A stretch of DNA of 64,000 bases. Source: Apteryx mantelli (lineage: Eukaryota > Chordata > Aves > Apterygiformes > Apterygidae). The stretch is taken from positions 186,001 through 250,000 of the forward strand of contig NC_090012.1 of assembly GCF_036417845.1 (NCBI RefSeq), given 5' to 3'. Below are positions 17,395-27,289 of the stretch, piece by piece; the first letter of the stretch is position 1; every line of letters starts with the position of its first letter. The position numbers were made by a program, and so were the translations under genes. The notes beneath the pieces were generated by a model. That model had not been told where the DNA came from and searched no databases. It worked only from the letters and a program-made list of their open reading frames with translations.

Positions 17395-18050
17395 CACGGG
17401 GGGGGGAGGTTTCGCCTTCGCACGGGGGTTTTGCCTTCACGTGGGGGGGTTTTGCCCTCGCACGGGGGGGTTTTGCCCTCGCACGAGGGGGTTTTGCATT
17501 CACGTGGGGGGGTTTTGCCCTCGCACGGGGGGGTTTTGCATTCACGTGGGGGGGGGTTGCTCTTGCACGGGGGGGTTTTGCCCTCGCACGGGGGTTTTGC
17601 CCTCGCACGAGGGGGTTTTGCATTCATGTGGGGGGGTTTTGCCCTCGCACGGGGGGGTTTTGCATTCATGTGGGGGGGTTTTGCCCTCGCACGGGGGGGT
17701 TTTGCCCTCGCACAGGGGTTTTGCATTCACGTGGGGGGGGTGTTGCCCTTGCACGTGGGGGGGTTTTGCCCTCGCACGGGGATTTTGCATTCACGTGGGG
17801 GGTTTTGCCCTCGCACGGGGATTTTGCATTCACGTGGGGGCGTTTTGCCCTTGCACGGGGGGGTTTTGCCCTCGCACGGGGGTTTTGCATTCACGTGGGG
17901 GGGGTGTTGCCCTTGCACGTGGGGGGGTTTTGCCCTCGCACGGGGATTTTGCATTCACGTGGGGGGTTTTGCCCTCGCACGGGGATTTTGCATTCACGTG
18001 GGGGCGTTTTGCCCTTGCACGGGGGGGTTTTGCCCTCGCACGGGGGCCGC
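17395..18050. repeat. Intergenic minisatellite downstream of MED29
   Basis: Units of about 37-40 bp combine GGTTTTGCCCTCGCAC and GGTTTTGCATTCACGTG. A higher-order copy of about 164 bp is visible (landmark TGTTGCCCTTGCACGTG at 17741 and 17905). Each unit carries CACGTG or GCACG-type motifs. Frames of more than 400 codons in it are shadows. Confidence 0.85.
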
Positions 18051-19160
18051 AGCTTCCCTTTCCCAACCCTGCTGCCGTCAGCAAAAGCAGAAGTGGGGCC
18101 AGGGTGGGGGGGGAAGTGCCCCCCTCCCACCCCCGCCCCTGGTGCATTGTGGGAGCCGGGGACTTCCCCGAGGGGGGGGGCACTGGGAGGTCTGGGGAGG
18201 GGGCGGCGGGGGCTCCCGCTGCCGCCTGGGCCGGGCCCCGTGCGTTGCACAAGCAGTGTGTGTGTGGGGGGGCGGGAATTGTGCCGGGGGGGGGGCACGA
18301 GCGTGCCCAGGCGTCGTGCGGGGGGGGGGGGGAGTCGCGGGAGGGCGCGTGCCGGCGGGGAGCCCTCGTGCGAGGCCGTGCGACCTGGCTGCGGTGCCGG
18401 CGCTCTCGCACGAGGGCCCCTCCCAGGCCGTGACGCCAGCGCCTGGCTCGCGGCAGCGCCGTGCGAACGCCGCCCCGGGCCCACCGTCAATTCCCAGCAG
18501 GGTGAGTCACCGGGGCCGAGCCCGGCGTCACGGGGCCGGCCGGGCGCGCGTGCGAGGCTCAGCTTCCTCTCGCTCCGGCCCCGGCACGTTTCTGGGAACC
18601 CCCCCGCGGCCGGGCCAGACCGGGCCACCCCCCCTTCCCCGTGCCCCCAGCTTGACCCTGCCGCAGCACGTGGCCTCTCACGAAGGCCTGAGCCTCCCCC
18701 TTTCCCCCCTCCCGCACTAGGTGGGCTGAGGCTGGACACAGCTCGTGTCACCTAAGCCCCACCCTGCTCCCTTCCCCCATGCTAGGCGGGCTGAGGCTGG
18801 GCACAACTTGTGTCACCCAAGGCCCCCCCCCACACACACACCCCCTGTGCTAGGCAGGCTGAGGCCGGACACAACTTGTGTCATGTCAGGGCTGTGCCCC
18901 CCCCCCCCCCCCGCCGCGCTCCTCCGCGGAGGGCCCGGCCACGCCCCCGCCGCGCTCGGCCACGCCCCGTGAGCTCAGCCACGCCCTTCCGTGACCGGCC
19001 GCGCGACCCTTGAGCTCATGGTCACGCCCCCCTCCGTCGGGAGAGACCACGCCCCCCGAGCTCTCGGCCCCGCCGGGAGCGGACCCGCCCCGCCCCGCCC
19101 CACCCTGGTGAGCTCATGGCCCCGCCCCCGGTGAGGTCATGCCGTGGGCGGGGCCGAGCG
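18051..19160. other. Intergenic spacer between MED29 and ZFP36
   Basis: Unique-looking GC-rich DNA with scattered GCACGAG motifs. Three units of about 65-70 bp at 18717-18890 share GCTAGGCGGGCTGAGGC and ACAACTTGTGTCA. At 18920-19135 short CCACGCCCC (GC-box-like) units lead into the ZFP36 promoter. I see no gene. Confidence 0.5.
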
Positions 19161-19163
19161 GCC

Positions 19164-19172
19164 TGATAAAGG
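19164..19172 (+). promoter_or_regulatory. TATA-like element of ZFP36
   Basis: TGATAAAGG after a GGGCGGGGCC box, about 88 bases upstream of the ATG at 19253. The spacing fits a short 5'UTR. Confidence 0.5.
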
Positions 19173-19252
19173 CGCCGCTCGGCGTCGGGGGAGTCGCTGT
19201 CGCCGCCGCCCCGCACCGGCCCGAACTGGCCCGAACCGGCCCGGCCGCCGCC

Positions 19253-21152
19253 ATGACCGCCGCCGCTGCACTCGACCCCGCCCCGGCTCCCGGCCTCCAG
19301 GTACCGGTGCCCGCCCGTTCCCGGCCTCTTCGCCCCGGTGTCTTCCCCGCGGCCGGGCCCTCCGGTGGCCCCGGGACCCCCCTGGACCCCTGCGGGACCC
19401 CCCTGTCCCTTGGGGCTTCCGCCGAATCCCGGCCCGCGCCCGTCCCTGGGATCCCTTCCCGCCTCGGGGGCTCTTGTTTTCCCCCCTTAAATCCCGGGAG
19501 CCCCCAAATCTTGAGGATCTCCCTCCTTTGAGCCCCCCCCCTTGTCCCTTTCGTCACCCCCGCGACCCCCAGATCCCTCTTAGGGGTCCCTCAGCCCCCC
19601 TGGGAGCCTCCGTTTTCCCTTGGTCCCCCTCAAATCCCACCCCGGGGACCTGGTGCTTCCGCTTGGGGTCCCTTGGCCACCCTGGGACCTTCCGTTTTCC
19701 CTCGGTCCCCCCCCAAATCCCACTCCAGGGACCTGCTGGCTCCCTTCGGGGTCCCTCGGCTGCCTTGGGACCTTCCGTTTTCCCTCGGTCCCCCCCCAAA
19801 TTCCACTCCAGGGACCTGCTGGCTCCCTTCGGCGTCCCTCGGCTGCCCTAGGACCTTCCGTTTTCCCTTGGTCCCCCCCCAAATCCCACTCCAGGGACCT
19901 GCTGGCTCCCTTCGGGGTCCCTCGGCTGCCTTGGGACCTTCCGTTTTCCCTCGGTCCCCCCCAAATTCCACTCCAGGGACTTGCTGGCTCCCTTCGGCGT
20001 CCCTCGGCTGCCCTAGGACCTTCCGTTTTCCCTTGGTCCCCCCCCAAATCCCACTCCAGGGACTTGCTGGCTCCCTTCGGGGTCCCTCGGCTGCCCTAGG
20101 ACCTTCCGTTTTCCCTCGGTCCCCCCCTGGATCCCACTCTGGGCACCTGCTGGTTCCCCTCGGGGTTCCTCAGTCCCCCCCCCCCCCCCAAGGACCCACT
20201 TTGTCCCTTTTTTTCCCTCTCTCAAATACAACCCAGGTCCTTTAGGGTCCTTAGGGACCCTGTTCCCGCTGCCCCAAGGCGGGTGTCACCCCGCTCCCTC
20301 CGTCCCTCTCCTGACCTGCGTCCCCTCCCTGTCCCTCCGCAGAGCCTCTTCAGCCGGCAGCCGAGCCCGGAGCCGCCGTCGTCGGAGCCCGCCTGGCCGC
20401 CGCGCTCGCCCTGGAGCCCGGAGCCGCCACCGCAGCAGCCGCCAGACCTGGGTCGCCTGCTGCGCTCGGTGAGCGCCCCCGAGGGCCGGGCCGTGCCCCC
20501 GCCGCCCGGCTTCGCCCCGCTGCCCCCGCGCTCCCCGCCGGGGCTGCCGCCGGCGCTGGCCGCTTCCGTCTCGGCCCTGTCGTCGTCCATCTCGGCGCTG
20601 TCGTCCCTGGGCTCGCCGCTGGCACCCTCGCAGGTGCCGCCGGCGCCCCGCGCCTCGGCGCTGCCGCTGCTGGGCCGAGCGCTGTCGTCGCCGGCGCCCG
20701 GTGCCCCCCCGCTGTCGCCCCCCGGCCCGGCGCTGTCGCCCCGCTACAAGACGGAGCTGTGCCGCACTTTCAGCGAGACGGGCCGCTGCCGCTACGGCGC
20801 CAAGTGCCAGTTCGCCCACGGGGCCGGCGAGCTGCGGGGGCTCAGCCGGCACCCCAAATACAAGACGGAGCTGTGCCTCAAGTACCTGCAGTTCGGCAGC
20901 TGCCCCTACGGCTCCCGCTGCCACTTCATCCACGGCCCCGAGGAGCGGGAGCCGGGGGGGACCGGCCCCCCGCGCGAGGCCCGCGCTGCTGCCACCGCGG
21001 TGGTGCCACCGCCGCCGCCGGGGGCCGTGTGCCGGGGGGCCACGCTGGGCGAGCCGGCGGGTTGCCGCTGCTGCTGCTGCTGGGGGGCCGCGGCCCCCCC
21101 CGCCGGCCCCCGCCGCCTCCCCATCTTCGACCGCATCTCCGTGTCCGACTGA
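19253..21152 (+). CDS. ZFP36: ZFP36 (tristetraprolin), CCCH tandem zinc-finger mRNA-decay factor
   Basis: Binds UUAUUUAUU elements in cytokine mRNAs and recruits the CCR4-NOT deadenylase. Exon 1 is 19253-19300 ([16 protein letters not shown]) and exon 2 is 20343-21152, giving 285 residues (human 326). Residues about 175-245 hold two CCCH fingers with exact C-x8-C-x5-C-x3-H spacing, each led by the family signature YKTELC ([32 protein letters not shown]). PPPPGFAPL upstream and the end [13 protein letters not shown] match tristetraprolin; the latter is the CNOT1-binding tail. Position after PAF1-MED29 is the ZFP36 locus, not that of ZFP36L1 or ZFP36L2. Two exons, as in mammals. The middle is Ala/Pro/Ser rich, with a CRCCCCW run near residue 264. 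The 3'UTR carries two perfect target nonamers, implying self-regulation. Confidence 0.94.
19600..20160. repeat. ZFP36 intron 1, 83-bp tandem repeat
   Basis: About six copies of an 83-bp unit with landmark GGGACCTTCCGTTTTCCCT at about 19684, 19767, 19850 and 19933 onward. Frames on both strands are shadows. Confidence 0.85.
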
Positions 21153-22200
21153 GGAAGGGGGCGCGGGGACCCGCTTTGGGCGCTCCTGAGGGGGTGGAAG
21201 GGACCTTCTTTTGGGTGCCCCCCCATGGGGCAATGGGGACCCCCCCCCAGATGCTCCATGGGCCATGAGGACCCTCTTTGGGTGCTCTCTTAGGGCAGTG
21301 GGGACCCCCTTTTTGGTCCCTGGGTGATGGGGGACCCTCTTTGGGTGCCCCCCACCCCCCCAAGGGGGCAGTGGGGACCCCCCCCAGATGATCCATGGGT
21401 GATGGGGACCCTCTTTGGGTGCCCCCTGGCAATGGGGTTCCCCCCCCCATGGCCGAGGGACACCCTTCCTGCACCTGTTTTTTGGGTGCCCTATGGGTGA
21501 AGCGGGAAGGGGATCCCTTTTTTGCCCCCCCCCGGGGTATTTGGGGGGGCAATTATGTAGCAGATGCCCAGGGTGGGGGACACCCCTGGGTGCTCCCAAC
21601 CTTGTTATAAAAGCTTTAATTAGGGGAGGGGGGATGGGCAGGCCCTGCCCTCCTTCCCCAGCCCCCGGGGGGGGGGGGGCAAAACTGTGACCGGGGTGGG
21701 GTGGGGGGGAGGGTGGTGGTATTTATGGCTTTATTTATTGCCCCGCTCCGGCTTGGGGATGGGCCCAGGCGTCCGGGGTCCCTCTGTGGGTGGGGGGGGC
21801 TCCCAGGTCCCCCCCCCCCCCCCAGTGTCCACAGTTTGGGGGCTGCCTCCCCCCCCCCAACCCCCCCAGCGGGGGTAAATCTGCCCCCCTCCCCGGGGCA
21901 ATCGGTGCCTTGCATTAATCTGACGCTGAGGGAAGCTGCGGCCCCCCCCCCCCCCCCCCCGGACGCCTGGGCCCCCCCCTGCTGCCCCCAGCCTGGTGCT
22001 AACTCCCCCCCCCCCAAACACACACACACACTATTTATGGACTTATTTATTGGTGAAAATTTTGTACCGTATTTATCTTTTTTGTAATTTTGGGGAGAGT
22101 TGCTCTATTTTCCGCCTCTCGGTTCCTTCGCCGCCTCCCTCGGCGGGGGGGGGGGGGGGAAACGCCCTGTTTTGGTGAATAAACCATCTCCCGCCCTCGC
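21153..22200 (+). other. ZFP36: ZFP36 3'UTR with AU-rich elements
   Basis: In otherwise GC-rich DNA two AT islands stand out. They hold TTATTTATT nonamers at 21731-21739 and 22043-22051 and TATTTAT cores at 21720-21726, 22032-22038 and 22070-22076. These are the optimal tristetraprolin-binding sites. Mammalian ZFP36 mRNA carries the same kind of element and is autoregulated. The UTR ends at AATAAA, 22178-22183. Confidence 0.8.
22178..22183 (+). terminator. Polyadenylation signal AATAAA, ZFP36
   Basis: GTGAATAAACC about 1 kb after the stop codon, just downstream of the AU-rich elements. Confidence 0.75.
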
Positions 22201-22439
22201 CCCTCGGCTCCTCTCTGCGGCCGCCCCCCCCCCCCCCCCCCGAGACAGCGGGGAGTCTCTGCCGGGCCGGGGGGGGGGGGAGGAGGGGGCCCAGGCGTCC
22301 GGGTGGGGCCCAGGCGTCCTGGCGTGTCCCGTTCCCCCCTCGGCTTCCGGTGCGGTTTCCTGTGGAAAGAGGAAGCGCCGCGGCGGGGCCGGGGGGGACC
22401 GTGACGTGTCCCCGGCCGGGGGGGGGGGGTGGGTTGCGC

Positions 22440-22880
22440 ACGTGTTAGGTGGCTCTGGGCGGCTGGCACACGCCACCGCGCACGTGTCCCCGGGCCGTGA
22501 CCGCCCGCCCGCGGTGGCGTGTGCGTAACGGGGCTGCGCACACGCGTGTGCGGCTGGGACCGAGCTGCGCCTGGGTCTCCGCACACGCGTGTGCGGACAG
22601 GCCGTGGCGTGAGCGTGTAACCGCACACGCGTGTGCGACTGCGGCGCTGAGCCGCGTGTGTTTGCGCTTGCGCGTAGCCGCACGCGTGTGCTGGCACATA
22701 CGTGTGCAGACGGGCCGCGGCGGGAGCGTGTAACCGCACACGCGTGTGCGGCCGCCCGGCGTTGAGCCCGTGGCCGAGCCGCGTCCGTCTGCGCTCGCGC
22801 GGGTGCCGACACACGCGTGTGCGGACGGGCTGCGGCGGGAGCGTGTAACCGCACACGCGTGTGAGCGCGCCTGCGCGTGT
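22440..22880. repeat. CACACGCGTGTG palindrome array
   Basis: About seven copies of the self-complementary, alternating purine-pyrimidine core CACACGCGTGTG (near 22547, 22580, 22623, 22680, 22736, 22811 and 22851), joined by GTGTAACCG and GGGCCGCGGCGGGAGC spacers. This is candidate Z-DNA or cruciform sequence. Confidence 0.8.
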
Positions 22881-23440
22881 CACGGGGCCCCGGCGCGTGT
22901 GCCGGGACACGCCGTTCCTCCCCGCCCCCGCTTCCCCCCCCTCTAACCACGGGGGCCGGGGCCCAGGCGTCCGGGCGGGCGGGGGCGGGGGGGGCCCAGG
23001 CGTCCGGGGACGAGCCATAAAAGGCAGCGTGCGAACGCGGCGCCCGCTGACGTGTGCAGCGGGGGGGGAACACGCGGGGGCGGCCGCCGCTCCCCGCCCG
23101 GACGCCTGGGCCCCTGGCCGCCGGCCCGCAGGCGTGACGAGGCGTGACGGGAGGTGACGCGGCTTCGCCCTCCCCCGCGCCGGGATGCGCGGGGGCAAGC
23201 GTGGGGCAGGGACCCAGGCGTCCGGGCGCCCCCCCCACCCCACCCCAAGGGGCCCAGGCGTCCGGGCCCCCAGGCCTGCGCCTTTCCTGTTAACCCCTTC
23301 CTGCTCTTGGGATGGGGGGGGGCCCGGATGCCTGGGCCCCTCCTGGGGAGTGGGGGGGGGGGGGTCTGGGCAGCCCCGGACGGGCCCCTCCCCGGTGCCC
23401 ACGGCGCCACGGAAGCTGCACGCGGAGCCGAGGCCGGGGA
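22881..23440. other. Spacer with dispersed CCCAGGCGTCCGGG core motifs and a TATA-like site
   Basis: Contains core motifs near 22957, 22994, 23099, 23212, 23252 and 23322, and CATAAAAG at 23016-23023 with GCAG-rich sequence after it. I find no coding frame that would use this as a promoter. Confidence 0.4.
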
Positions 23441-23449
23441 TGACGGTGG

Positions 23450-23455
23450 TTTATT
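23450..23455 (-). terminator. Polyadenylation signal AATAAA for the minus-strand gene at 24673-25224
   Basis: Plus-strand TTTATT, the first minus-strand AATAAA after the stop at 24673. If used, the 3'UTR of that gene contains the whole 97-bp repeat array. Confidence 0.4.
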
Positions 23456-23559
23456 CCCTCCCGTGACCGGACCCCCCCCCATTCCTGTGTGTCCCCCCCC
23501 CAAACATGCGTGTCCCCCCCCAAAACATGTGTGTCCCCCCCCCCCGGAACCCAATCCAA

Positions 23560-24640
23560 GGTCCTGTCCCAGCTCCGTCGTCCCCCTGGAGCCAAATCCT
23601 CCCCGTGGAGGGGGTCCCATGGGGTGGCGGATCCCATCCCGGCAGCTCCGTCATCCCACGAAGGTCCCCATCATCCTCGACCTGGGAGTGATGTGACGTC
23701 CCCATGGGGAGGTCCCGTGGGGTTGGAGGTCCCATGCCAGCAGCTCCGTCATCCCATGAAGGTCCCTGTCATCCTCGATCCCAGGGGATGTGACATCCCC
23801 ATGGGGAGGTGACAAGGGGTGATGGATTCCCTCCTGGTAGCTCCATCGTCCCATGAAGGTCCCCATCATCCTCAACCCGGGGGGGACACGATATCCCCAT
23901 GGGGGGGGGGTCCCATCCCAGTGGCTCCACCATCCAATGAAGGTCCTCATCATCCTGGAGCCGGGGGGATGTGATGTCCCCACGGGGAGGTCCCACAGGC
24001 TGGGGGGTCCCATCCCGGTGGCTCCATTGCCCCACAAAGGTCCCCATCATCCTCGACCTGGGGGGATGTGATGTCCCCATGGGGGGGTCCCATGGGCTGG
24101 AGGGACCCATTCCAGTGGCTCCATCAACCCACGAAGGTCCCCATCATCCTTGACCCGGGCGGGGATGTGACGTCCCCACGGGAGATCCCACAGGGTGGTG
24201 GATCCCATTCCAGCAGCTCCATCATCCCACGAAGGTCCCCATCATCCTCAAGCCGGGGGTGATGTGATATCCCCATGGGGGGGGGGGGGGTCCATCCCAT
24301 CCCGGTGGCTCCATCATCCCACAAAGGTCCCCGTCATCCTCAACCCAGCGAGGGGGCGATGTGACATCCCCATGGAGGGGGGGTCCATCCCCTCCCGGGT
24401 GGCTCCATCATCCCATGAAGGTCCCCATCGTCCTTGATTCCGGGGGGGGGGGGGGATGTGACGTCCCCATGGGGAGATCCCACGGGGTGGTGGATCCCAT
24501 CCCAGTTGCTCCATCATCCCACGAAGGTCCCCGTCATCCTCAACCCAGCGAGGGGAGCGATGTGACATCCCCATGGAGGAAGGGGTGGGGGGTCCATCCC
24601 ATCCCAGGTGGCTCCGTCATCCCCCGCAGGTCTCCGCGGT
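23560..24640. repeat. 97-bp tandem repeat, about 11 copies
   Basis: Unit of about 95-100 bp with landmark CATCATCCCACGAAGGTCCCC, near 23655, 23752, 23850, 23935, 24030, 24126, 24224, 24320, 24414 and 24515. A second landmark is GATGTGACATCCCCATGGGG. It abuts the end of the unassigned minus-strand gene. Confidence 0.85.
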
Positions 24641-24672
24641 CGGGGGGGCCGGGAAGAGGGGGGGGAATCCCC

Positions 24673-25224
24673 TCACTCCTCCTTGCCGGGGGGCTCCGTG
24701 CTGCCGTCGTCCCTGTCGTCTCCGTTGTCCCTGTTGTCCCCGTTGTCCCTGTTGTCCCTGTGGTCTCCATCGTCCCCGTGGTCCCCGGGGGCACCGGGGG
24801 GCCGAGCTGGCAGCAGCCGCAGCCGCAGCACCGGCCCCACGAGGAAGCGCTCGGCGGCCAGGGCGACGGCGGCGGCAGCCAACGCGTGCCGGGGCGCCGG
24901 CAGGGCGGCGACGACGTCGGCGACGGCTTCGGCCACCGCGGAGCCCGGAGGGGGGGGGACAACGGCGACGACGGCGGCGGCCACGGCGCGCAGCAGCAGC
25001 CCCGGCGCCAGGGCGGCCAGCGCGTAGAGCAGCGCCCGGAGCGGGCGGCAGAAGCGGCCCCGCAAGCGGCCCCGCAGCCCCTCCAGCGCCAGCCCCCCGG
25101 CGCCCCACAGCGGCAGCGCCCAGGCCCGGCCCCCCGGCGCCCCCAGCGCCGCCGCCGCCCCCCAACCCTGCAGCCCGTAGATGTAGGCTCGCGCCAGGGG
25201 TCCCAGCGCCCGCCCGGCCCCCAT
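24673..25224 (-). CDS. Unassigned small Ala/Leu-rich hydrophobic protein, single coding exon
   Basis: A 183-residue frame starting at ATG 25224 (context GCGGCCATGGGG) and ending at 24673. It starts MGAGRALGPLARAYIYGLQG and has hydrophobic stretches at about 18-50, 65-92 and 105-130, suggesting two or three membrane or amphipathic segments. The tail is a short repeat of Gly, Asp, Asn and Arg (GDNRDNGDDRDDG) ending GKEE. A C-tract plus AG lies 15 bases upstream of the ATG, so a non-coding first exon is likely; good minus-strand donors sit near 26023 and 26055. I do not recognise the family. For it: Kozak context, acceptor, downstream AATAAA, promoter-like upstream DNA. Against it: composition this biased can produce open frames by chance. 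It occupies the place held by PLEKHG2 and RPS16 in human. Confidence 0.5.
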   Translation of the reverse strand: MGAGRALGPLARAYIYGLQGWGAAAALGAPGGRAWALPLWGAGGLALEGLRGRLRGRFCRPLRALLYALAALAPGLLLRAVAAAVVAVVPPPPGSAVAEAVADVVAALPAPRHALAAAAVALAAERFLVGPVLRLRLLPARPPGAPGDHGDDGDHRDNRDNGDNRDNGDDRDDGSTEPPGKEE

Positions 25225-25259
25225 GGCCGCTCCTCGAGGCTGCGGGGGGGGGGGGAGGT

Positions 25260-26010
25260 GCTCAGTGGGGGGGTGGGGGGGGGCCCAGGCGTCCGACTTG
25301 AGCGGCCGGGTGACCCCCACCCCCCCCCATAGGGACCCCCCCCATCTGGGGCCCAGGCGTCTGGGTCGAACCACTGGGTGACCCCCACCACCCCCCCCAT
25401 CTGGGGCCCAGGTGTCCGGGTCAAACTACTGGGTGACCCCCACCCCCCCCATAGGGACCTCCTCCATCTGGGGCCCAGGTGTCCAGCTCAAAACACTGGG
25501 TGACCCCCGCTACCCCTCTAGGGACCCCCCACCCTGGGCTCCCCCCCTTGCCTCAGGGGCCCAGGCGTCCGGCCGGATGCCCCAGGTGACTCCAACCTCG
25601 TGGGGGACCCGGGTGTTTGGCTGCAACCGCTGGGTGCCACCACCCTTGGGAGGGACCCAGGCGCCCGACTGGAAATACTGGGTGCCCCCACCCTTGGGAG
25701 GGACCCAGGTGTCCGGCTCAATCCGCTGGCTGCCACCCACCACCCTGCGCTAGAGATCGCCCACCCTGGGGACCCAGGCGTCCGGATGACCACATCGGGT
25801 GCCCCCACCCTCAGGAGGGGCCCAGGCGTCCGGCTGGAAACACTGGGTGCCACCAACCCCCTCCACCACTCTGGGGGACTCCACCACCACCCCAAGGTCC
25901 CAGGCGTCCGAGTGACCGCATCGGGTGCCCCCCACCCACGGGGGTCATCCCCCTCCCACAGCCCGGGCAGGGGGGCCCAGGCATCCAAGCCCCCCCCCCA
26001 AACACCCCCC
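25260..26010. repeat. Minisatellite upstream of the minus-strand gene
   Basis: Units of about 55-65 bp: GGGGCCCAGGCGTCCGG, then about 10 variable bases, then ACTGGGTGCCCCCACCC. The repeat carries the core motif seen elsewhere in the window, here in a tandem setting. Confidence 0.75.
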
Positions 26011-26219
26011 AGCACCCCTCACCTGTCACCGAGGTCCAGAGAGCTCAGCCCTCACCTGGGCGCGCTGGCCCTTTAAGGAGCCCCAGACAGGGCCCCGCCC
26101 ACACCGACATTGGCCACGCCCCATCAGTGCCAAGGGGTGGGACTACAGCTTTGGCCACACCCCCACTTGGCCACACCCCCTCCCCCAGACCAAGGTGAGG
26201 GCCCAGCTTGTCTATGGGG

Positions 26220-26510
26220 GCACCTGTGCAGCCAGCCAATCAGCACAGCCAGCCAATCAGCACAGCTGGCAGGGTGGCCAATCAGTGCAGCCAGTCAAGC
26301 TGCAAGGCCCTGCAGCCAGCCAATCAGAAGAGCCAGCCAGCTGGCCAATCAGTGAATCGGGACAGCCGGCCAGGTGACTTGCCCACACACACAGGTACCG
26401 CTGGCCAATCAGCAATCAGCACAGCTGGGCAGCCGGCCAATCAGCATGGCCTGCCTGGCCGGTCCATCAGCATTGCTGCCGGGCCGGCCAATCAGCTGTG
26501 GGGGCGGAGG
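26220..26510. promoter_or_regulatory. Tandem CCAAT-box array
   Basis: Eight CCAATCA motifs in one orientation within about 270 bp, in GCCAGCCAATCAGCACA-type units, plus a further CCAATCG at 26912. They lie between the unassigned minus-strand gene and SUPT5H. CCAATCA is the NF-Y consensus, and repeated correctly spaced boxes are typical of promoters; here tandem duplication has multiplied them. Confidence 0.65.
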
Positions 26511-26800
26511 GCCTGACCCCAATATCTGCCCCCCACCCCCAAATCTGCCCTTCTGACCCCAATATTTCCTTCAGACCCCAAAACCTGCTTTTCTGACTCC
26601 AATATTTCTATTCCAGGCCTCAATATCTGCCCTTCTGACCTCAATATTCCCCCCAGATCCCCAAATCTGCCCATCTGACCCCAATATTTCTACTCCAGAC
26701 CCCAATATCTACCCTTCTGACCCCAATATCTGCCCTTCTGACCCTAATATTCCCCCAGACCCCAATATCTGCTCTTCTGACCCCAATATCTGCTCCTCCC
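26511..26800. repeat. Tandem repeat with CTGACCCCAATATCTGCCCTT units
   Basis: About 12 units of 20-24 bp, AT-richer than the surroundings, just upstream of the SUPT5H CpG island. No coding evidence. Confidence 0.8.
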
Positions 26801-27207
26801 GAAATGGCTCCTGTCCCTTTAATTCGCCCTCGCCACCGTGCTCCCCCTTCCACCCCCCACCGCGGCTGTTTTGTCCCCTCCGCGCCACCGTCGCGCCCGG
26901 CGCCCCGCCAGCCAATCGCGGCCGCGCGACCTGCCCACGTGACGGCGCCCCGCTGGCTGGCCCCGCCCCGCCGCTTCCGGCGTCACGTGAGGCGCGGGGG
27001 CGGCTCTCGCGAGAGTTGGCGGCGGGCGCGGCGGGGCCGGGAGCGGGCCGGGAGCAGGCCGGGACCGAGACCGGGACCAGGGTCGGGACCGGGGTCAGGA
27101 CCAGGCCCGAGGCGGCGGCCGGGGCCGGGAAGGGGGCTGGGTCCGGGGCCGGGGCCGGGGCCGGGAGGGACCCGGGGGCGCGGAGCCGCAGCGGGAGCCC
27201 GCGACCG
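26800..27207 (+). promoter_or_regulatory. SUPT5H: SUPT5H CpG-island promoter and non-coding exon 1
   Basis: Dense CpG DNA with CCAATCG, a CGTGAC site, the palindrome CTCTCGCGAGAG at 27005-27016 and GGGGCCGGGGCC repeats near 27140. It ends in a consensus donor (G then GTAAGG) at 27207/27208. The first coding exon starts at acceptor 28033, so this exon must be 5'UTR. CTCTCGCGAGA is the motif known from many CpG-island promoters, often of housekeeping genes. Confidence 0.65.
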
Positions 27208-27289
27208 GTAAGGGGGGCGGTGGCGGCGCGGCCTGGCCAGGCCAGGCCAGCGGGCCCGGGGGGAGCGGGCCGCGGCGTTGACCTCTGAC

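Noticed and set aside
17395-18050. Glycine/histidine-rich frames (LPSHGGVLHSRGG type) as a possible structural protein
   Set aside because: Tandem DNA repeat outside any transcript model, with shifted copies in all frames.
16199-18433. A 744-codon frame running from the MED29 last exon into the downstream repeats
   Set aside because: Reads MED29 exon 4 in the wrong frame and crosses its poly(A) signal; the remainder is GCATTCACGTG-type repeat.
23016-23023. CATAAAAG as a promoter for a plus-strand gene
   Set aside because: No coding frame or splice structure downstream; kept only as a note in the spacer entry.
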